Shown here piece after piece: positions 17,230 to 29,500 of a stretch of DNA of 64,000 bases (the stretch's first letter is position 1; every line of letters starts with the position of its first letter). Position numbers and translations under genes: made by a program. This DNA is from Ardenticatenaceae bacterium (GTDB lineage: Bacteria; Chloroflexota; Anaerolineae; Promineifilales; Promineifilaceae), in contig WYBM01000026.1 in the NCBI GenBank assembly GCA_011525915.1, forward strand, positions 1 to 64,000. Reading direction: 5' to 3'. The notes below the pieces were generated by a model, which was given only the letters and a program-made list of their open reading frames with translations, made no database searches and was not told the DNA's origin.

Positions 17230-19626
17230 ATGAAATTTAGACAACTTCTTCCCTTAAAGCTGTGTTTGGTCCTGCCCGTTTTTTTGCTTGTGCCGATGTT
17301 AAAGCCTGCTTCTGGTTTAGCTAAACTTCCGGCCAGTGATAGGGCTGGTACAGATATCTATTTACCTCTGATACAGAACCATCCACCTGTTCTTGTGCCT
17401 GACACGACAAAGGTGTTAACTGAAGACACAATGCAGTATCTGACTTCGGTTTCAGCAAACGGCCGTGAGTTTACCTTTGCACAAAGGACACCAACCCTGG
17501 ACGGATTGGTGCCCGGTGATGTTATTGTCAGTGAACCAACGGACATAACCCCTTATGGTTTTTTACGCATGGTGACGGATGTGGTGCTGGGAGAACAGGT
17601 CGTGGTCATAACAGAAGAGGCCAGCCTGGAAGATGCAATCAGGCAGGGAGGTGCCCAACTTGCCTATGAACCAGACCCCGATGATATTCAAGGGGCACGC
17701 CTGAACAAGGGCGTGACACTATCTCCAGACACAGAAGCAGCCGCCGGTGTCTTTTCCATTAATATGAGCCGGGTCGTTTTATATGACCATGATGGCAATC
17801 AAAACACAACCTATGACCAGATTACAGCCGATGGCAGTGTCATAGTGGATCCCAACCTAGATTTTGAACTATTTATTCAAAACTGGCGTTTGGAACAGTT
17901 GTATTTTGCACTATCAGGCACAGAAGAAACAAACCTGACGATATCATCTAATGTTGACCTGGCAGCAGTAAGCCGGGAAGTGACGGTTGCTGTCTATACC
18001 CTGAAACCTATTGTGATGTCTATTGGGCCGGTGCCGGTTGTGCTCTTACCAATTCTGACAGTGACAGTGAGTGTTGATGGAACCGTGAGCGTGGGGATAT
18101 CTGCAAATGTTGCCCAATCTGTTTCTATCATGGCCGGGGTTCACTATCAAAATGAGGTATGGGAACCGTTGAGCAATTTTGGCAGCCAGTTTCAGTTTAC
18201 ACCTCCAGAACAAGTAGAGGTTGAGGCCAGTATGAAGGGAGAGGTCAGGGGACAAGCGAGTTTGCTGCTTTACGGGGTGACTGACATCTATGCCCGAGTT
18301 GCAACCTTCCTGGAGTTGGAGGTTGATTTGACTACGCTCCCCCCCTGCCCAACGTTGTCTGGAGGTTTGGGGGCCTCAGCAGGAGTAGAGCTGCGATTAT
18401 TGAGCAGCGTTGTGGCTGACTATCATGTTGTTCTCATTGAGAATAGCCGAGTACTTGCGATGTGTGAACCTATCACATTGGAATTGCAACCGCTGTGGGT
18501 AAATAACCTTACGGTGACGGTCAGAGGGGTAGTTACGTCATCTAATACCATTGAGCGCTTGCATTGGCAATGGGGGGATGGCGAAAGTGGTGATCAATGG
18601 TTTCCTGCTGTACATACCTATGATACATCAGGGACCTATATGATTACAGCCACCGCTTATGATGAATTGGGGAATACGGCCGTTAAGACAACAACCGTTG
18701 ATTTTGCGCCCCTATCCTATATGATGATCGATTTGGGCACGTTAGGCGGCCCTCATAGTAGTGCTTCTGCCATTAACGACGCCGGACAGGTGGTTGGAAC
18801 GTCACACACATCCCTTGGTTACAAACATGCCTTTTTATGGGAAGATGGGGTGATGATTGATTTGGGCACCCTGGGCGGCCTGGAGAGTGAAGCACATGGC
18901 ATTAATAACCTGGGCCAGGTGGTTGGGTGGTCACAGGTATCGCCGTCTACCAGCAACTATCATGCCTTTTTATGGGAGAATGGGGTGATGATCGATTTGG
19001 GCACCTTAGGTGGCTTTGAGAGCAGCGCATCTGCCATAAATGACCAGGGACAAATCGTTGGGTGGACAACCACATCTGTTGGCAACGTGTATGCCTTTTT
19101 ATGGGAGAATGGGGTAATGAATGGGTTAGGTACCTTAGGTGGTTCCCAGAGTGTGGCCAGGAATCTCAATGAGGCAGGCCAGGTGGTTGGGTGGTCACAA
19201 ATATCGCCATCTGCCAGCAACGATCATGCCTTTTTATGGGAGGATTGGGTAATGACTGATATAGGCAGCTTGGCAGTAGGAGACACAAGTTATGCCAGAG
19301 ATATCAATGAAGCGGGACAAGTGGTTGGGTGGTCAGTGACAACTGATGGCAGTTATCATGCCTTTTTATGGGAGAATGGGATGATGACTGATTTAAATAT
19401 AGGAGACTCCGGCGTTACGGCCGTTAATAACCTGGGACAGGTGGTAGGATGGTCACAGGTATCTAATCATGCTATCTTATGGAAAAATGGGGCAGTCATT
19501 GATTTAGGCAGCTTTGGTGGTTGGAGTATTGCCATGGATATCAATGAAGCGGGACAAGTGGTTGGGTGGTCAGAGACCATGGATGGCAACTATCGTGCCT
19601 TTTTGGCAATACCTAACAGTCAATGA
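17230..19626 (+). CDS. Secreted protein with PKD domain and HAF repeats
   Basis: A 798-residue exported protein. A signal peptide (about 1-31, hydrophobic LCLVLPVFLLVPML) is followed by the IYLPLIQNHPP motif and a region of unknown fold. A PKD-type Ig domain follows (about 415-495: WQWGDGESGDQW, DTSGTYMITATAYDELG), then about seven HAF repeats of roughly 45 residues to the C terminus, each with AFLWEDGVMIDLGTLGG-like and INEAGQVVGWS-like parts. HAF repeats are extracellular and may form a propeller-like fold. There is no anchor at the C terminus. The repeats are also very similar in DNA, so they arose by recent duplication. No RBS is obvious. Confidence 0.87.
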   Translation: MKFRQLLPLKLCLVLPVFLLVPMLKPASGLAKLPASDRAGTDIYLPLIQNHPPVLVPDTTKVLTEDTMQYLTSVSANGREFTFAQRTPTLDGLVPGDVIVSEPTDITPYGFLRMVTDVVLGEQVVVITEEASLEDAIRQGGAQLAYEPDPDDIQGARLNKGVTLSPDTEAAAGVFSINMSRVVLYDHDGNQNTTYDQITADGSVIVDPNLDFELFIQNWRLEQLYFALSGTEETNLTISSNVDLAAVSREVTVAVYTLKPIVMSIGPVPVVLLPILTVTVSVDGTVSVGISANVAQSVSIMAGVHYQNEVWEPLSNFGSQFQFTPPEQVEVEASMKGEVRGQASLLLYGVTDIYARVATFLELEVDLTTLPPCPTLSGGLGASAGVELRLLSSVVADYHVVLIENSRVLAMCEPITLELQPLWVNNLTVTVRGVVTSSNTIERLHWQWGDGESGDQWFPAVHTYDTSGTYMITATAYDELGNTAVKTTTVDFAPLSYMMIDLGTLGGPHSSASAINDAGQVVGTSHTSLGYKHAFLWEDGVMIDLGTLGGLESEAHGINNLGQVVGWSQVSPSTSNYHAFLWENGVMIDLGTLGGFESSASAINDQGQIVGWTTTSVGNVYAFLWENGVMNGLGTLGGSQSVARNLNEAGQVVGWSQISPSASNDHAFLWEDWVMTDIGSLAVGDTSYARDINEAGQVVGWSVTTDGSYHAFLWENGMMTDLNIGDSGVTAVNNLGQVVGWSQVSNHAILWKNGAVIDLGSFGGWSIAMDINEAGQVVGWSETMDGNYRAFLAIPNSQ

Positions 19627-20008
19627 CGCCCACCCCAATAAGGGGAAATGCTGGATGTGGCCCAAAATTGTAACAGTTGGCTCACGGCCGTTACCCACCC
19701 CCATGACCAATTACCTATGACCCCTTACCCCCTTACTTACCACCTGCTGCCCGCTGCCACGCCACCGTATTTCCACTTGTAAGAAAATCTTGTATAATGT
19801 TCCTCGACATAAAGAAAGCGTGAATGTCTCTTGCCTTTGGCAGTCATTTGTGATGGCCGCTGTTTTCACAGACACATAATGACAGGCATGTCGGGAGTGC
19901 CGGGTTTTTCATGAATGAGATGGGGAAGCAGTCGTGCCAGATCGCTTTTATTGTCATTTTATTTTAGAAGCGTTTATTGTACATATTTATTGTATAGGGA
20001 GAGTCATT
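19627..20008. other. Pilin gene leader and promoter region
   Basis: 382 bases without a gene. They hold one ACGGCCGT octamer (19684), a good promoter (19770-19798) and then about 200 bases of transcribed leader. The leader contains a possible stem between tcatttgtg near 19846 and cacataatga near 19874. I do not recognise a riboswitch. Confidence 0.5.
19770..19798 (+). promoter_or_regulatory. Sigma-70-type promoter for the pilin gene
   Basis: TTTCCA (19770-19775), a 17-base spacer and TATAAT (19793-19798). Transcription would start near 19805, leaving a leader of about 200 bases before the pilin start. Confidence 0.6.
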
Positions 20009-20419
20009 ATGAACATTCCACAAAGAGAAGAGGGCCAGGGACTGGTGGAGTATGCCTTGTTGATTGCATTAATTGCCATCATCGTTTTGGTCATACTCAC
20101 CCTCCTCGGCACTCAAGTTGTACTGGTGTTTGCCAGGGCTGCCGGCGGGTTACAAGGGGATAACCTGAATGTCGCCGGTGGGGACACGGCCGTGATCGTC
20201 AGTTATGACGCCGCCAGCGACTGTTCCTCCATCTCCAACATCCGTTTTGTTGAAGTAGACAGCAACGGCGCACTAAAAACCAACACGTCCGTCTCCGCCG
20301 AGGTCTACGAGGGCAGCGTCCCTCGTGGCTCCATCAGCGCCTCGGTCGGTGGCAACGGCCTGGCTACCTATTCTGGGTCCGTAGGCGTGTCCAGTTGCAG
20401 TGGCATCACCCTCCGTTGA
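20009..20419 (+). CDS. Flp-type pilin with long C-terminal extension
   Basis: Residues 7-38 read EEGQGLVEYALLIALIAIIV and on: a class IVb (Flp/Tad) prepilin. Cleavage after G9 would leave the normal Glu at +5 of the mature protein. The usual Flp pilin ends after 50-70 residues; this one continues for about 80 more Ser/Gly/Asn-rich residues with two cysteines (C68, C131), perhaps a surface-exposed pseudopilin-like head. The ATG at 20009 is chosen because AGGGAGAG precedes it; the longer frame from 19934 would add a nonsense N terminus. No tad secretion genes are in the window. Confidence 0.85.
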   Translation: MNIPQREEGQGLVEYALLIALIAIIVLVILTLLGTQVVLVFARAAGGLQGDNLNVAGGDTAVIVSYDAASDCSSISNIRFVEVDSNGALKTNTSVSAEVYEGSVPRGSISASVGGNGLATYSGSVGVSSCSGITLR

Positions 20420-20461
20420 TCCCGCTGCTGTCAACAGTCGTGACCCGGTTATCCCGACCTT

Positions 20462-20521
20462 AGTGGCTGGCGGTTGGCGCCTGGTGGTGGACGCCAGACC
20501 CAACCACCAGCCACTTTGTTT
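20462..20521 (+). terminator. Intrinsic terminator after the pilin gene
   Basis: AGTGGCTGGCGGTTGG (20462-20477) pairs with CCAACCACCAGCCACT (20500-20515) with one mismatch, and an inner TGGCG/CGCCA pairing extends the stem. TTGTTT follows. It ends the pilin transcript before the giant gene. Confidence 0.75.
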
Positions 20522-20590
20522 ACAGCCGCCGGTAATTTACCGGTCTGGCGCTCATCAACAGGCGTTTCAAACAAGAGGTGAAGAAGTCCC

Positions 20591-23500
20591 ATGAAAGAGA
20601 AATTGCACATCTATGCTATTCGTTCCACCACCCCGCTGGCCCGGCCAGCCACGCAAAGCAAACGGTTTGGGCAGATCAGCCTGGTGGTTTGCCTGGCGTT
20701 CGCCGGCTTGCTGCTGTTGTTCTGGCAAATGAACCCCCAGGTTCTGCTGGCCCAAACGGCCGAAACGCCCACCCTGATCACCCGTTATGTCACCCCCGGC
20801 GGCTCATCCAGCAGCGATTGCACCAATCCGTCTGCCCCCTGTACCTTAGCGCGGGCTATGGTGGTGGCCCAAAACGGCGATGAAGTGCGGGTGGCCGGTA
20901 ACGAAGGGCCTTATCTCAACGTCAACCTGACTATCTCCAGGAGCGTCACCATCATCGGTGGGTATGCCACCCCCGGCTGGGGTGACCCCGACCCTGTACT
21001 CATTCCCACAATTTTAGATGGCGGCAGCACCAACCGTGTGGTCACCATCCTGGCCAACGTCAGCCCCACCCTCAGGGGGCTGCACATTCGCAACGGCAGT
21101 TCATCTGAAGGGGCTGGCATTTTTATCACCACAGGCAGCGGCAACCCCACCATTGAAGGTAATTGGATTTACAACAACACGGCCGGTGTAGGTGGCGGCA
21201 TCTCCGTCCGCAGCGCCCAGGCGATTATTACCGGCAACGAAATTTACAACAACAGCAGCGCCGGCGGTGGCGGCCTTTTCCTGTTTAACACCGGCTCTGC
21301 TAACCCCATAAACGTGCTTTTTAATGAGATTCGTGACAATAACGCCACCGGCGGCACGGCTGATGGCGGCGGTATCTACGTCAACAGTAATTCTCGCGCC
21401 TTTATGGAAGGTAACACCATTCACGACAATACGGCCCAACGGGACGGTGGCGGTGTATACGTCTTTTCCGGGGGCATTACCACCCTGCAAAACAACTTGT
21501 TTTACCAGAACGTGGGTGGGCGCCATGGCGGCGCCGTTCGGGCCTCCGGCATCATGCAGAGCTGGCATAACACACTGGTGGCCAACAGCGCCAGCGGCAG
21601 CGGCAGCGGCGGCGGCTTTTACATTATTGGCAGCACCACCTCTGCCCAAATCACTAACACCATTGTGGCCTCTAACACCGCTCCTAGCGGCTTTACGGGC
21701 ATTCATCGGGAAAGCGGTTCAGTGACCGGCGGTTACAACAACATTTACAATAACACCTCAGACCTGCTTTCAGGGAATGATGTGTTAACAGCACCACAGT
21801 TCATCAACCTGAGCATCTTTAACCTGCATCTGCGGCAGGGCAGCCCCAATATCAATACCGGTGTAAACGCCCCCACCGTGCTGCAAGATATTGACGGGGA
21901 CACACGGCCGCAAAACCTGGTCTGGGACATTGGTGCCGACGAGTTTATCCCCGATGTGCCCGGTTTCTCCTTCGCACCGGCTTTCACCGAGGACCGCTAC
22001 GTGGACCGGGGCGCCTGGGCCACTTACGTGCATACGGTCACCAACCTGAACACCAGCGACCCAGACGCCTACAGCTTCACCTGTGTCAATAACCAGGGGT
22101 GGGCGCTCACCTGCCCGCTGGCACAGGCGGTGCCGCTGGGCGGCCAGATCACCGTCACCACCCAGGTAAGCGTGCCCGGGTCGGCCACCGCCCTGACGGC
22201 CGGTGACACCTTCATCACCGCCACTTCGCAGGTCTCCCCCGCCTTGGAGCATGGGGTGCTGGTGCGCAGCGTGGTGCGCCCCATACCCGTCATTCAATTT
22301 ACCCCCAACTACTCCACCACCGCCGCCCCCGGCACCGCCATCACCCTGACACACACCCTGGTGAACCAGGGTGACGCCCCCGATGTTTTTGAAGTGACCA
22401 TTGAAAGTAATACCTGGAATTGGGCGACGCTGGTGCCGGACGAGCCGCTTTATGTGCCCCTGGGCGTTGGCGCGGCCGCCAATGTGCGCGTGCGGGTAGA
22501 AATACCGGCCAACGCCGCCGGCATCATCCCCAATGTGGCCGTCATCCGCGCCACCTCCCAATACACCAGCGGCGCCTACGCCGAAGTGACAGACCTGGTG
22601 CGGGCCGAGGAAACCATTGGCACGCGCTACGTGCGTCCTAACGGCAGCGACACCAACAACAACTGTACCGTCTCCACAACCCCTTGCCGAAATATCGAAC
22701 ATGCCATCGGCCAGGCCGTCACCAATGATGAAGTGCGCATCGGCTTTAACACTGATATAAATCCTTACGTTGTCCTTACCACCACCCAGATCAATGAGAC
22801 CATTCATCTCTCCGGTCAATGGCTTCATAACTTTTCTGACCAATCCGATGATCTCCAGACGGTCATCCAGCCGGCCAGCGGCACATTCCAGTTGTTTGTT
22901 TTGTCCGGCGCTGCTAACCGCAGCACCTTTAACCACCTGACCCTGCGGGGCGGGGCGGCGCCCGCTTCCCGCGGTGGCGCCGTCAGCATTGGCAGCGGCG
23001 TGCAGGCCGGTTTTGACCATGTCAATTTTGTGGCCAATACGGCGCAGCGCGGTGGGGCCATGAACGTAGGCCCGGGCGGGTTGGCGCTGATCACCCACGG
23101 CCGTTTTATTTCCAACACCGCTTCTTTCCGCGGCGGCGCCATTCACGCCGAAGGTGGCACCCTCTTGCTGCGCCAGAGCGCCCTGCACCTGAACCAGAGC
23201 GGTGGTGACGGCGGCGGCGTTTACGCCAACAATACCCTGCTGCAGATTGAAAATACACTTTTTGCCGAGGGCACGGCCGTGGGCAACGGTGGCGGCCTCT
23301 ATGTGCAGAACAGCAATACCACCTTTAACCACAACACTGTCGTTGAGAACAGCGCCAACAACGGCGGCGGCATATACAGCAATAACAGCGGCCGGGTAAA
23401 CCATGTAGTGAACAGCATCTTTCAAGACAATACGGCCACAAACGCCGGTGGGGCTATCAACGCCGCCGCCGGCACCGTTGACGGAGAGTTTGTCAATTTC

Positions 23501-26500
23501 TTCACCAACAGCCCCAATGATACGGTAGGCACGGTAACTATCACCCCTGGAACCATCTTTGCCGTCAATTCCCTGTTTGCCGACACCGAATATCACCTGG
23601 CCCCCACCTCGCCCATGGTGGACGCCCGGCTGCGTACCCAGGGCACCCCGGCTTATGAACTGGACATTGACTTTGAAGACGACACACGCCCCTCGGATGC
23701 TGGTTTTGACCTGGGGTATGACGAGCTGGCCGGTTGTTCCGCCAAACGCGATGACACCGTCTTTGGCAGCATCCAGGAAGCAGTAGACATGCCCGGCGCC
23801 CAGAGCAGGCTCATCATGGTTTCCGGCATTTGCCGCGGCGTGCATCCCATTGACATCGGCACCCAGATCATTTCCCAGACGGTGCACATCACTGGCTCCC
23901 AGCCGTTGGTTATCCAGGGCGGCTGGACGGCTGATTTTGAGGACCGTCACTACGACGAAATCACCATCATCGCCCCCCAAGAGGAAGGGCGGGCGCTGTA
24001 TGTCAGCACGCCGGCCAGCGTGACGTTGGAATTCATCACCATTATGAGCGGCACGGCCGCGAACCTGGGCGGCGGCCCGGCCGGTGAAGACGCCGGCGGC
24101 CAGGTGTACAACCAGGGCGGCCAGGTGACGCTGCGGGCCATCTCTCTGCTCACGGGTACGGCCGTGCTGGGCGCCGGCGTTTATAACGAAAGCGGCACCC
24201 TCAATACAGACGTGCTGGTGGCCACCCACCCCTCCTTTACGCTGCCGGCCAACATGCTTGATGATGAAATTCCGCTGCGCGGCCTGATCAGCAACAACAG
24301 TGCCAGCAGCAACGGCGGTGCCTTTTATGTGCAGGGGGGCACGGCCGTGATCAACGCCGTCATGATCATGACCAACACGGCCACAAACAACGGCGGCGGC
24401 ATCTACCACGCCGGCGGCACCCTGACGGCCACCAACAGCGTGCTGGCCTTTAACACCGTCACCGGCGACGGCGCCGGTGTCTACAACGCTGCGCCAACGC
24501 CCAACACCACCAGCTTGCTGCACCTGACCTTTTACCAGAATAATGCCGGCAGCGAAGGCGGTGGCATTTATAACCTGCCCAGCCACCCGCTCACCATTCG
24601 CAGCAACATTTTCGAAAGCAACGATGCCGGTACCGGCGACGCCATTTTTGCCGGCAGCAGCCAGGTAAATGAAAATTACAACTATTACCACGGCCAGCCA
24701 CAGCCAATCGCCGGAGGGCTGACTATAGGCAGTAACTCGACCAACTCTACCACGCCGCCCGGCCTCATCGACCCACCCGCCGGCAACTTCCACCTGCAAA
24801 ACACCGCCCCGGCTGCCGATGCCGGTGACCCCAACTCACCGGTAGCCCGCGACTTTGACGATGACCCCCGCCCCTCCAACCAGGGGCCGGACATGGGTGC
24901 CGATGAAGTGGCCGGCTGCCGCGTGGAACTAAACGGCGTCTTTTACGGCAGCATCCAGGCGGCCATGAATGACGCCCAACCTGGCGACACCATTCGTGTG
25001 GCCGGCATTTGCAGCGGCGTGCATGACTTTAACACCGGGGGGCCGGCCGGCGGCTGCCGCGGCAACAGCGCCGACGGTGGCATCATCCAGACCACCCTGC
25101 ACATCGACAAAAACGTCATCCTGCAAGGTGGGTGGGATGAAGATTTTGAGGAACAAGACCAGATCACGGTGCTGGACGCCCTGGGGCTGGGCCGGGTGGT
25201 ACACATCGCCCCCGGGGTGACGGCCACGGTGGAAGGGTTCCACATCGTCAACGGTGCGTTGGATGGGGCTAACGGCAACGGCGCCGGCATTTGCATCGAC
25301 AATGCCCAGCCCACCATTCGTGATAACCAGGTCATCTCCAACACCGCCACCCGCGGCGCCGGCATTTACAGCGTCAACAGCGCCGCCTTCATCGACGGCA
25401 ACCGCATTCACCACAACAACGCCAACGCCGAACCGACCAGCCACGGTGGTGGGGTGTACGTGGTGGGCGCCGGGGCCACCCTTTCCCTCTGGAATAACTT
25501 TATCTACTCTAATACAACCACCACCAACGGTGGCGCCTTTTATAACGAAAGCGGCAGCCACCTCTTCTGGCATAATACCCTGGTGGGCAACACGGCCGGG
25601 AACCAGGGTGGGGCTGTGTACGTGCAGGCCGGCAGTCCGCAAATCCGGGGCGCCATCTTCCTGGATAACGATAGTCCCAACACCGATGGCGTTTATGGCC
25701 TTACCGGGTCAACACCATCGGTAACGTATAACAACTTTTACGGGCAGCAGGTAGATTTGGGCGGCACGGCCGTTGGCGGCGCCGCCAACAATCTCAATTT
25801 AAACCCCCTGCTGACCGCACCGGCCTATACCCTGACCGTGGCCTCGCCCATGCTGGATGCCGGCGACCCGGCCATGACCCTGGACCATGACTTTGAGGCC
25901 GACAGCCGGCCGGCGCACCTGGGCTTTGACATCGGTGCCGATGAGATCGGCGGCTGTGTGGCCCGCAACCTGGCCGCGCCCAGCGTCATCTACTACGGCG
26001 TGCAGCCGGCCGTAGACGCGGCCACGGCCGGGGACACCATTCAGGTAGACGGCGTTTGCCTGAACGCCAAAACACACCCCAACAGCGGCGGCAGCGTGCA
26101 AAACCTGTATGTGAACACTACGTTAACCATTGACGGCAGCTGGGAATCCGGCCTGGTGAACAATGTCAACCTGACGGCCACGCTTAATGCCCTGAACAAC
26201 GGCCGTGTCCTTTACCTGGGCAGCAGCGGTGTGCTCACCCTGACCAACATTCACCTCTTAAACGGCAACGCCACCAACGCCGGCCTCAGCGGCCACGGCG
26301 GCGGCGTGTATAACGCCGGCACGCTGATGCTGGATAATGTAAGCGTGGCGGGCAGCACGGCCGTCAACGGTGGTGGCTTCTACAACAATACCGCCGGCAG
26401 CCTGACGGTTGCTGGCAGCCGCGTAGAGAGCAATGTGGCTACCGGCAGTGGCGGCGGCCTGTTTAACCAGGCGGGTACGGCCACCTTTACCAACGGCAAC

Positions 26501-29500
26501 CGTGTAGTCAGCAACAACGCGGCTAATGGCGGCGGCGTCTACCAGAACGGCGGCACCCTGCTGTTTGACGGCAATCATCTGTATGGTAACACTGCCCCAG
26601 CCGGGAACGGCGGCGGCGTCTACCTAAACGGCGGCGCCACCATCAACGTGCGCAACAACTTCATCTACAACAATTCCGCCCAGCGAGGTGGTGGCCTGTA
26701 CAACCAGAACACCAATGCCCCCATCTGGCACAATACCTTCTACCAGAACACCGCCACCCTGCAGCCAGGTCAGCAAGGCGGCGGCATTTACAGCGTGGCC
26801 GCCATCCTCATTCACAGCAATATCGTGGACTTCAACAATGGCACCGGCATTCACGTGGTCAACGCCGGCCCCAACATCAACTACAACAACGTTGTCGGCA
26901 ACTTCCCGGCCAACTACTCCGGTAATGCCGGCGCCGGCGGCTCAGACATCAGCGTCTCGCCGACTTATGTCGACTCTTCAATCGGCGACTTTCACCTGGA
27001 AAGCACCTCTGCCGGTGTGGACGATGGCAACCCGGCCGTCCCCTTCACCAATGATATCGACGGCGACATCCGGCCCACCAACGGCGGCCCGGACCGCGGC
27101 GCCGATGAAGTCAACACCTGTCTCATTCGGGTCATCGACCCCACCGACGCCAACCCCAACACCAGAGAGCATATCTTTGGCGTCTTGCAATTTGCCATTA
27201 ACTTTGCAGAGAGCTTTGCCGCTGGCCAACTGCCGACGGTGGAGATCGCCCGTGGTGAGTGCAGCGGCGTGCGCGAGAGCGGCATCGGCACGTTCCAGGT
27301 CGGTTTTATCCAGCAGGACCTGGTGTTTGAAGGGTCGCTGCGCCGGTTAGACTTCCAATACGTCGGCGACTACACCAGCGACGAAGTGGGCACCGTCAGT
27401 TCACGCATTATCGCCGGCGGCCAGGGGCGTGTGCTGTACATTGCCGGTGGCGCCAACCCCACCTTCCACCACCTGGCTTTTGTGGAAGGGAATGCCGGCG
27501 GCGGTAACGGTGGCGGCATTTACGTGCCGGATACGGGCAGCATTCACATGCGCTCATCTTTTGTGTGTGAAAGCACGGCCGTAAACGGCGGCGGCATCTA
27601 CCTCAGCCCCACCTCCAGCAGCGGCATTACCGAAACATACATCACCGGCTCGGCCATTGGCTTCTGCCTGCCCGCCCACGTAGACGAAAACCCCAACGGC
27701 AGCGTGGGCAATGTCTTCTACATTCCTTACCCGGGCAACATCGCCACCGGCAGCGGCGGCGGCCTCTACGCAGACGGGCCGTTTGATATGACCAACACCG
27801 GTTTTCTGTCCAATGAAGCCCAATCCGGCCACGGTGGTGGCCTTTATACCGTCCGCCCTGACACCCGCATCATCAACGGCATCTTCTACGCCAACGAAGC
27901 AGCGCTTAACGGTGGCGGCATTTACAACACCGGTGCTAACCTGCACCTGTACCACAACACCATCGCCGAAAATATTGCTGGCGGCAGCGGCGGCGGCGTC
28001 CGTGACCAGGGCAGCGGCGGCTTCATCCTCAACAGCAGCATCGTCAGCGAAAACAGCGCCCCCACACACAGCGGCCTCAGCGTCGTTAATACCCCCAGCA
28101 GCGTAGATTACAACAACGTCTACAACAACGTGTCTAACATATCCATTGGCGGCAACTCCATTATAACCGATCCCCTGCTGGGGCCGATCAGACCTTCCCG
28201 GTTCTCACCGGCCCTGGACGTGGCCGATCCACTCCTGATAGACCCCGGCATCCCCAACCCAACACCGCCAAATTATCTGGTCGTCAACTTTGACGCCCGC
28301 CTCTGGCACCGGCCCGATGGCAACACCAACCCGGCCCACAACAATGGCACCGTCAGCCCCTACCGCTCTGACATGGGGGCATACGAATGGTGGAAAGATT
28401 TTGGCTGTACCGTCACGCCTGAACCACAGCAGACCAACACCCCGCCGGGCAACACGGCCACCTACAACTTCTATGTGACCAACACCGGCTACCCCTACCC
28501 ACCGGCTGACTACCGGCATGGCTTCACCGACACCCTGACCGTGACCTTGACCACCAGTGCCGGCTGGGGCTCCCTGGTAGGCGGTGACATACAGACGTTT
28601 GTTAACATGGGTTGGAACGAATCCCAGCTGATTACGGTGACGGTTTCTGTGCCCGATGGCGCCGTCAGCGGTAACTTTGATTCTTCCGTCGTTACCTGCC
28701 AATCCATGTCCCGGCCAGACCGCACCAACACCGGTGAGGCCCTCACCTACGTGGGTCTGGTGTCCGGTGTGCGTGTCTACCCGCCGTACAATACCAGCGC
28801 CCGGCCCGGCGACGTGCTCACCTTTACCCACACGGTGGAAAACCTGGGTAACTTCCCGCAAGAATTTGTGGTCCGGCCCAGCGCCGGCCTGCAGCATGCC
28901 AGCGCCGTGCTGCTGGACACCAACAACAACCCCATCACGGAAACGATCATGACGTTGGGGCAGTTTGAAACCCAGGACGTGGTGCTGGAAGTGACCATTC
29001 TAGACACCGCCCTGCGCGGCGAAATTGCCAACCCCGGTGTGGTAGCCCAACAAACCGATGACCCCACCAACAACGGCGCCGTCTCCAACAACATTCTAAT
29101 TTTGGGCGAACCGGCCACACGCTACGTGGCGCCCGGCGGAAACAATGGGGGGAACAACTGCGCTGTCTCGGCCTCGCCCTGCGGCACTATCCAACACGCC
29201 ATCTTTGCCGCCGAACCTGGCGACCCCATTCTGGTAGCCCAGGGGACGTATGTAGACTTCTCCGTCCGCAGTGCGGGCGGCATCTCGGTCACCCAAAATG
29301 TTTTCATCGACAAGCCCGTCTCCATTCACGGCGGCTACAGCACCCTGGATGATTTCACCACCCGGCGGCCCATCACCCAGGCCACCCACCTGGATGCCCA
29401 AAACGTGCGCCGGGCCATTTACATCACCCCCGACATCACGGTGACGTTGAGCGGCCTGTTCATTGAACGCGGCAGGGCCCTGACCCTGGGTGAGCCGTTG

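Noticed and set aside
21785-24799. Open frame of 1004 codons on the minus strand
   Set aside because: It is antisense to the giant beta-helix gene, with Gly/Val/His-rich nonsense composition caused by the GGC/GCC-rich repeats of the sense strand. No ribosome site or family match.
21150-28140. Possible CRISPR or tandem-repeat array in the giant gene
   Set aside because: The recurring ggcggcggc and aacaac words are codons for GGG and NN rungs of beta-helices, not regular repeats and spacers.
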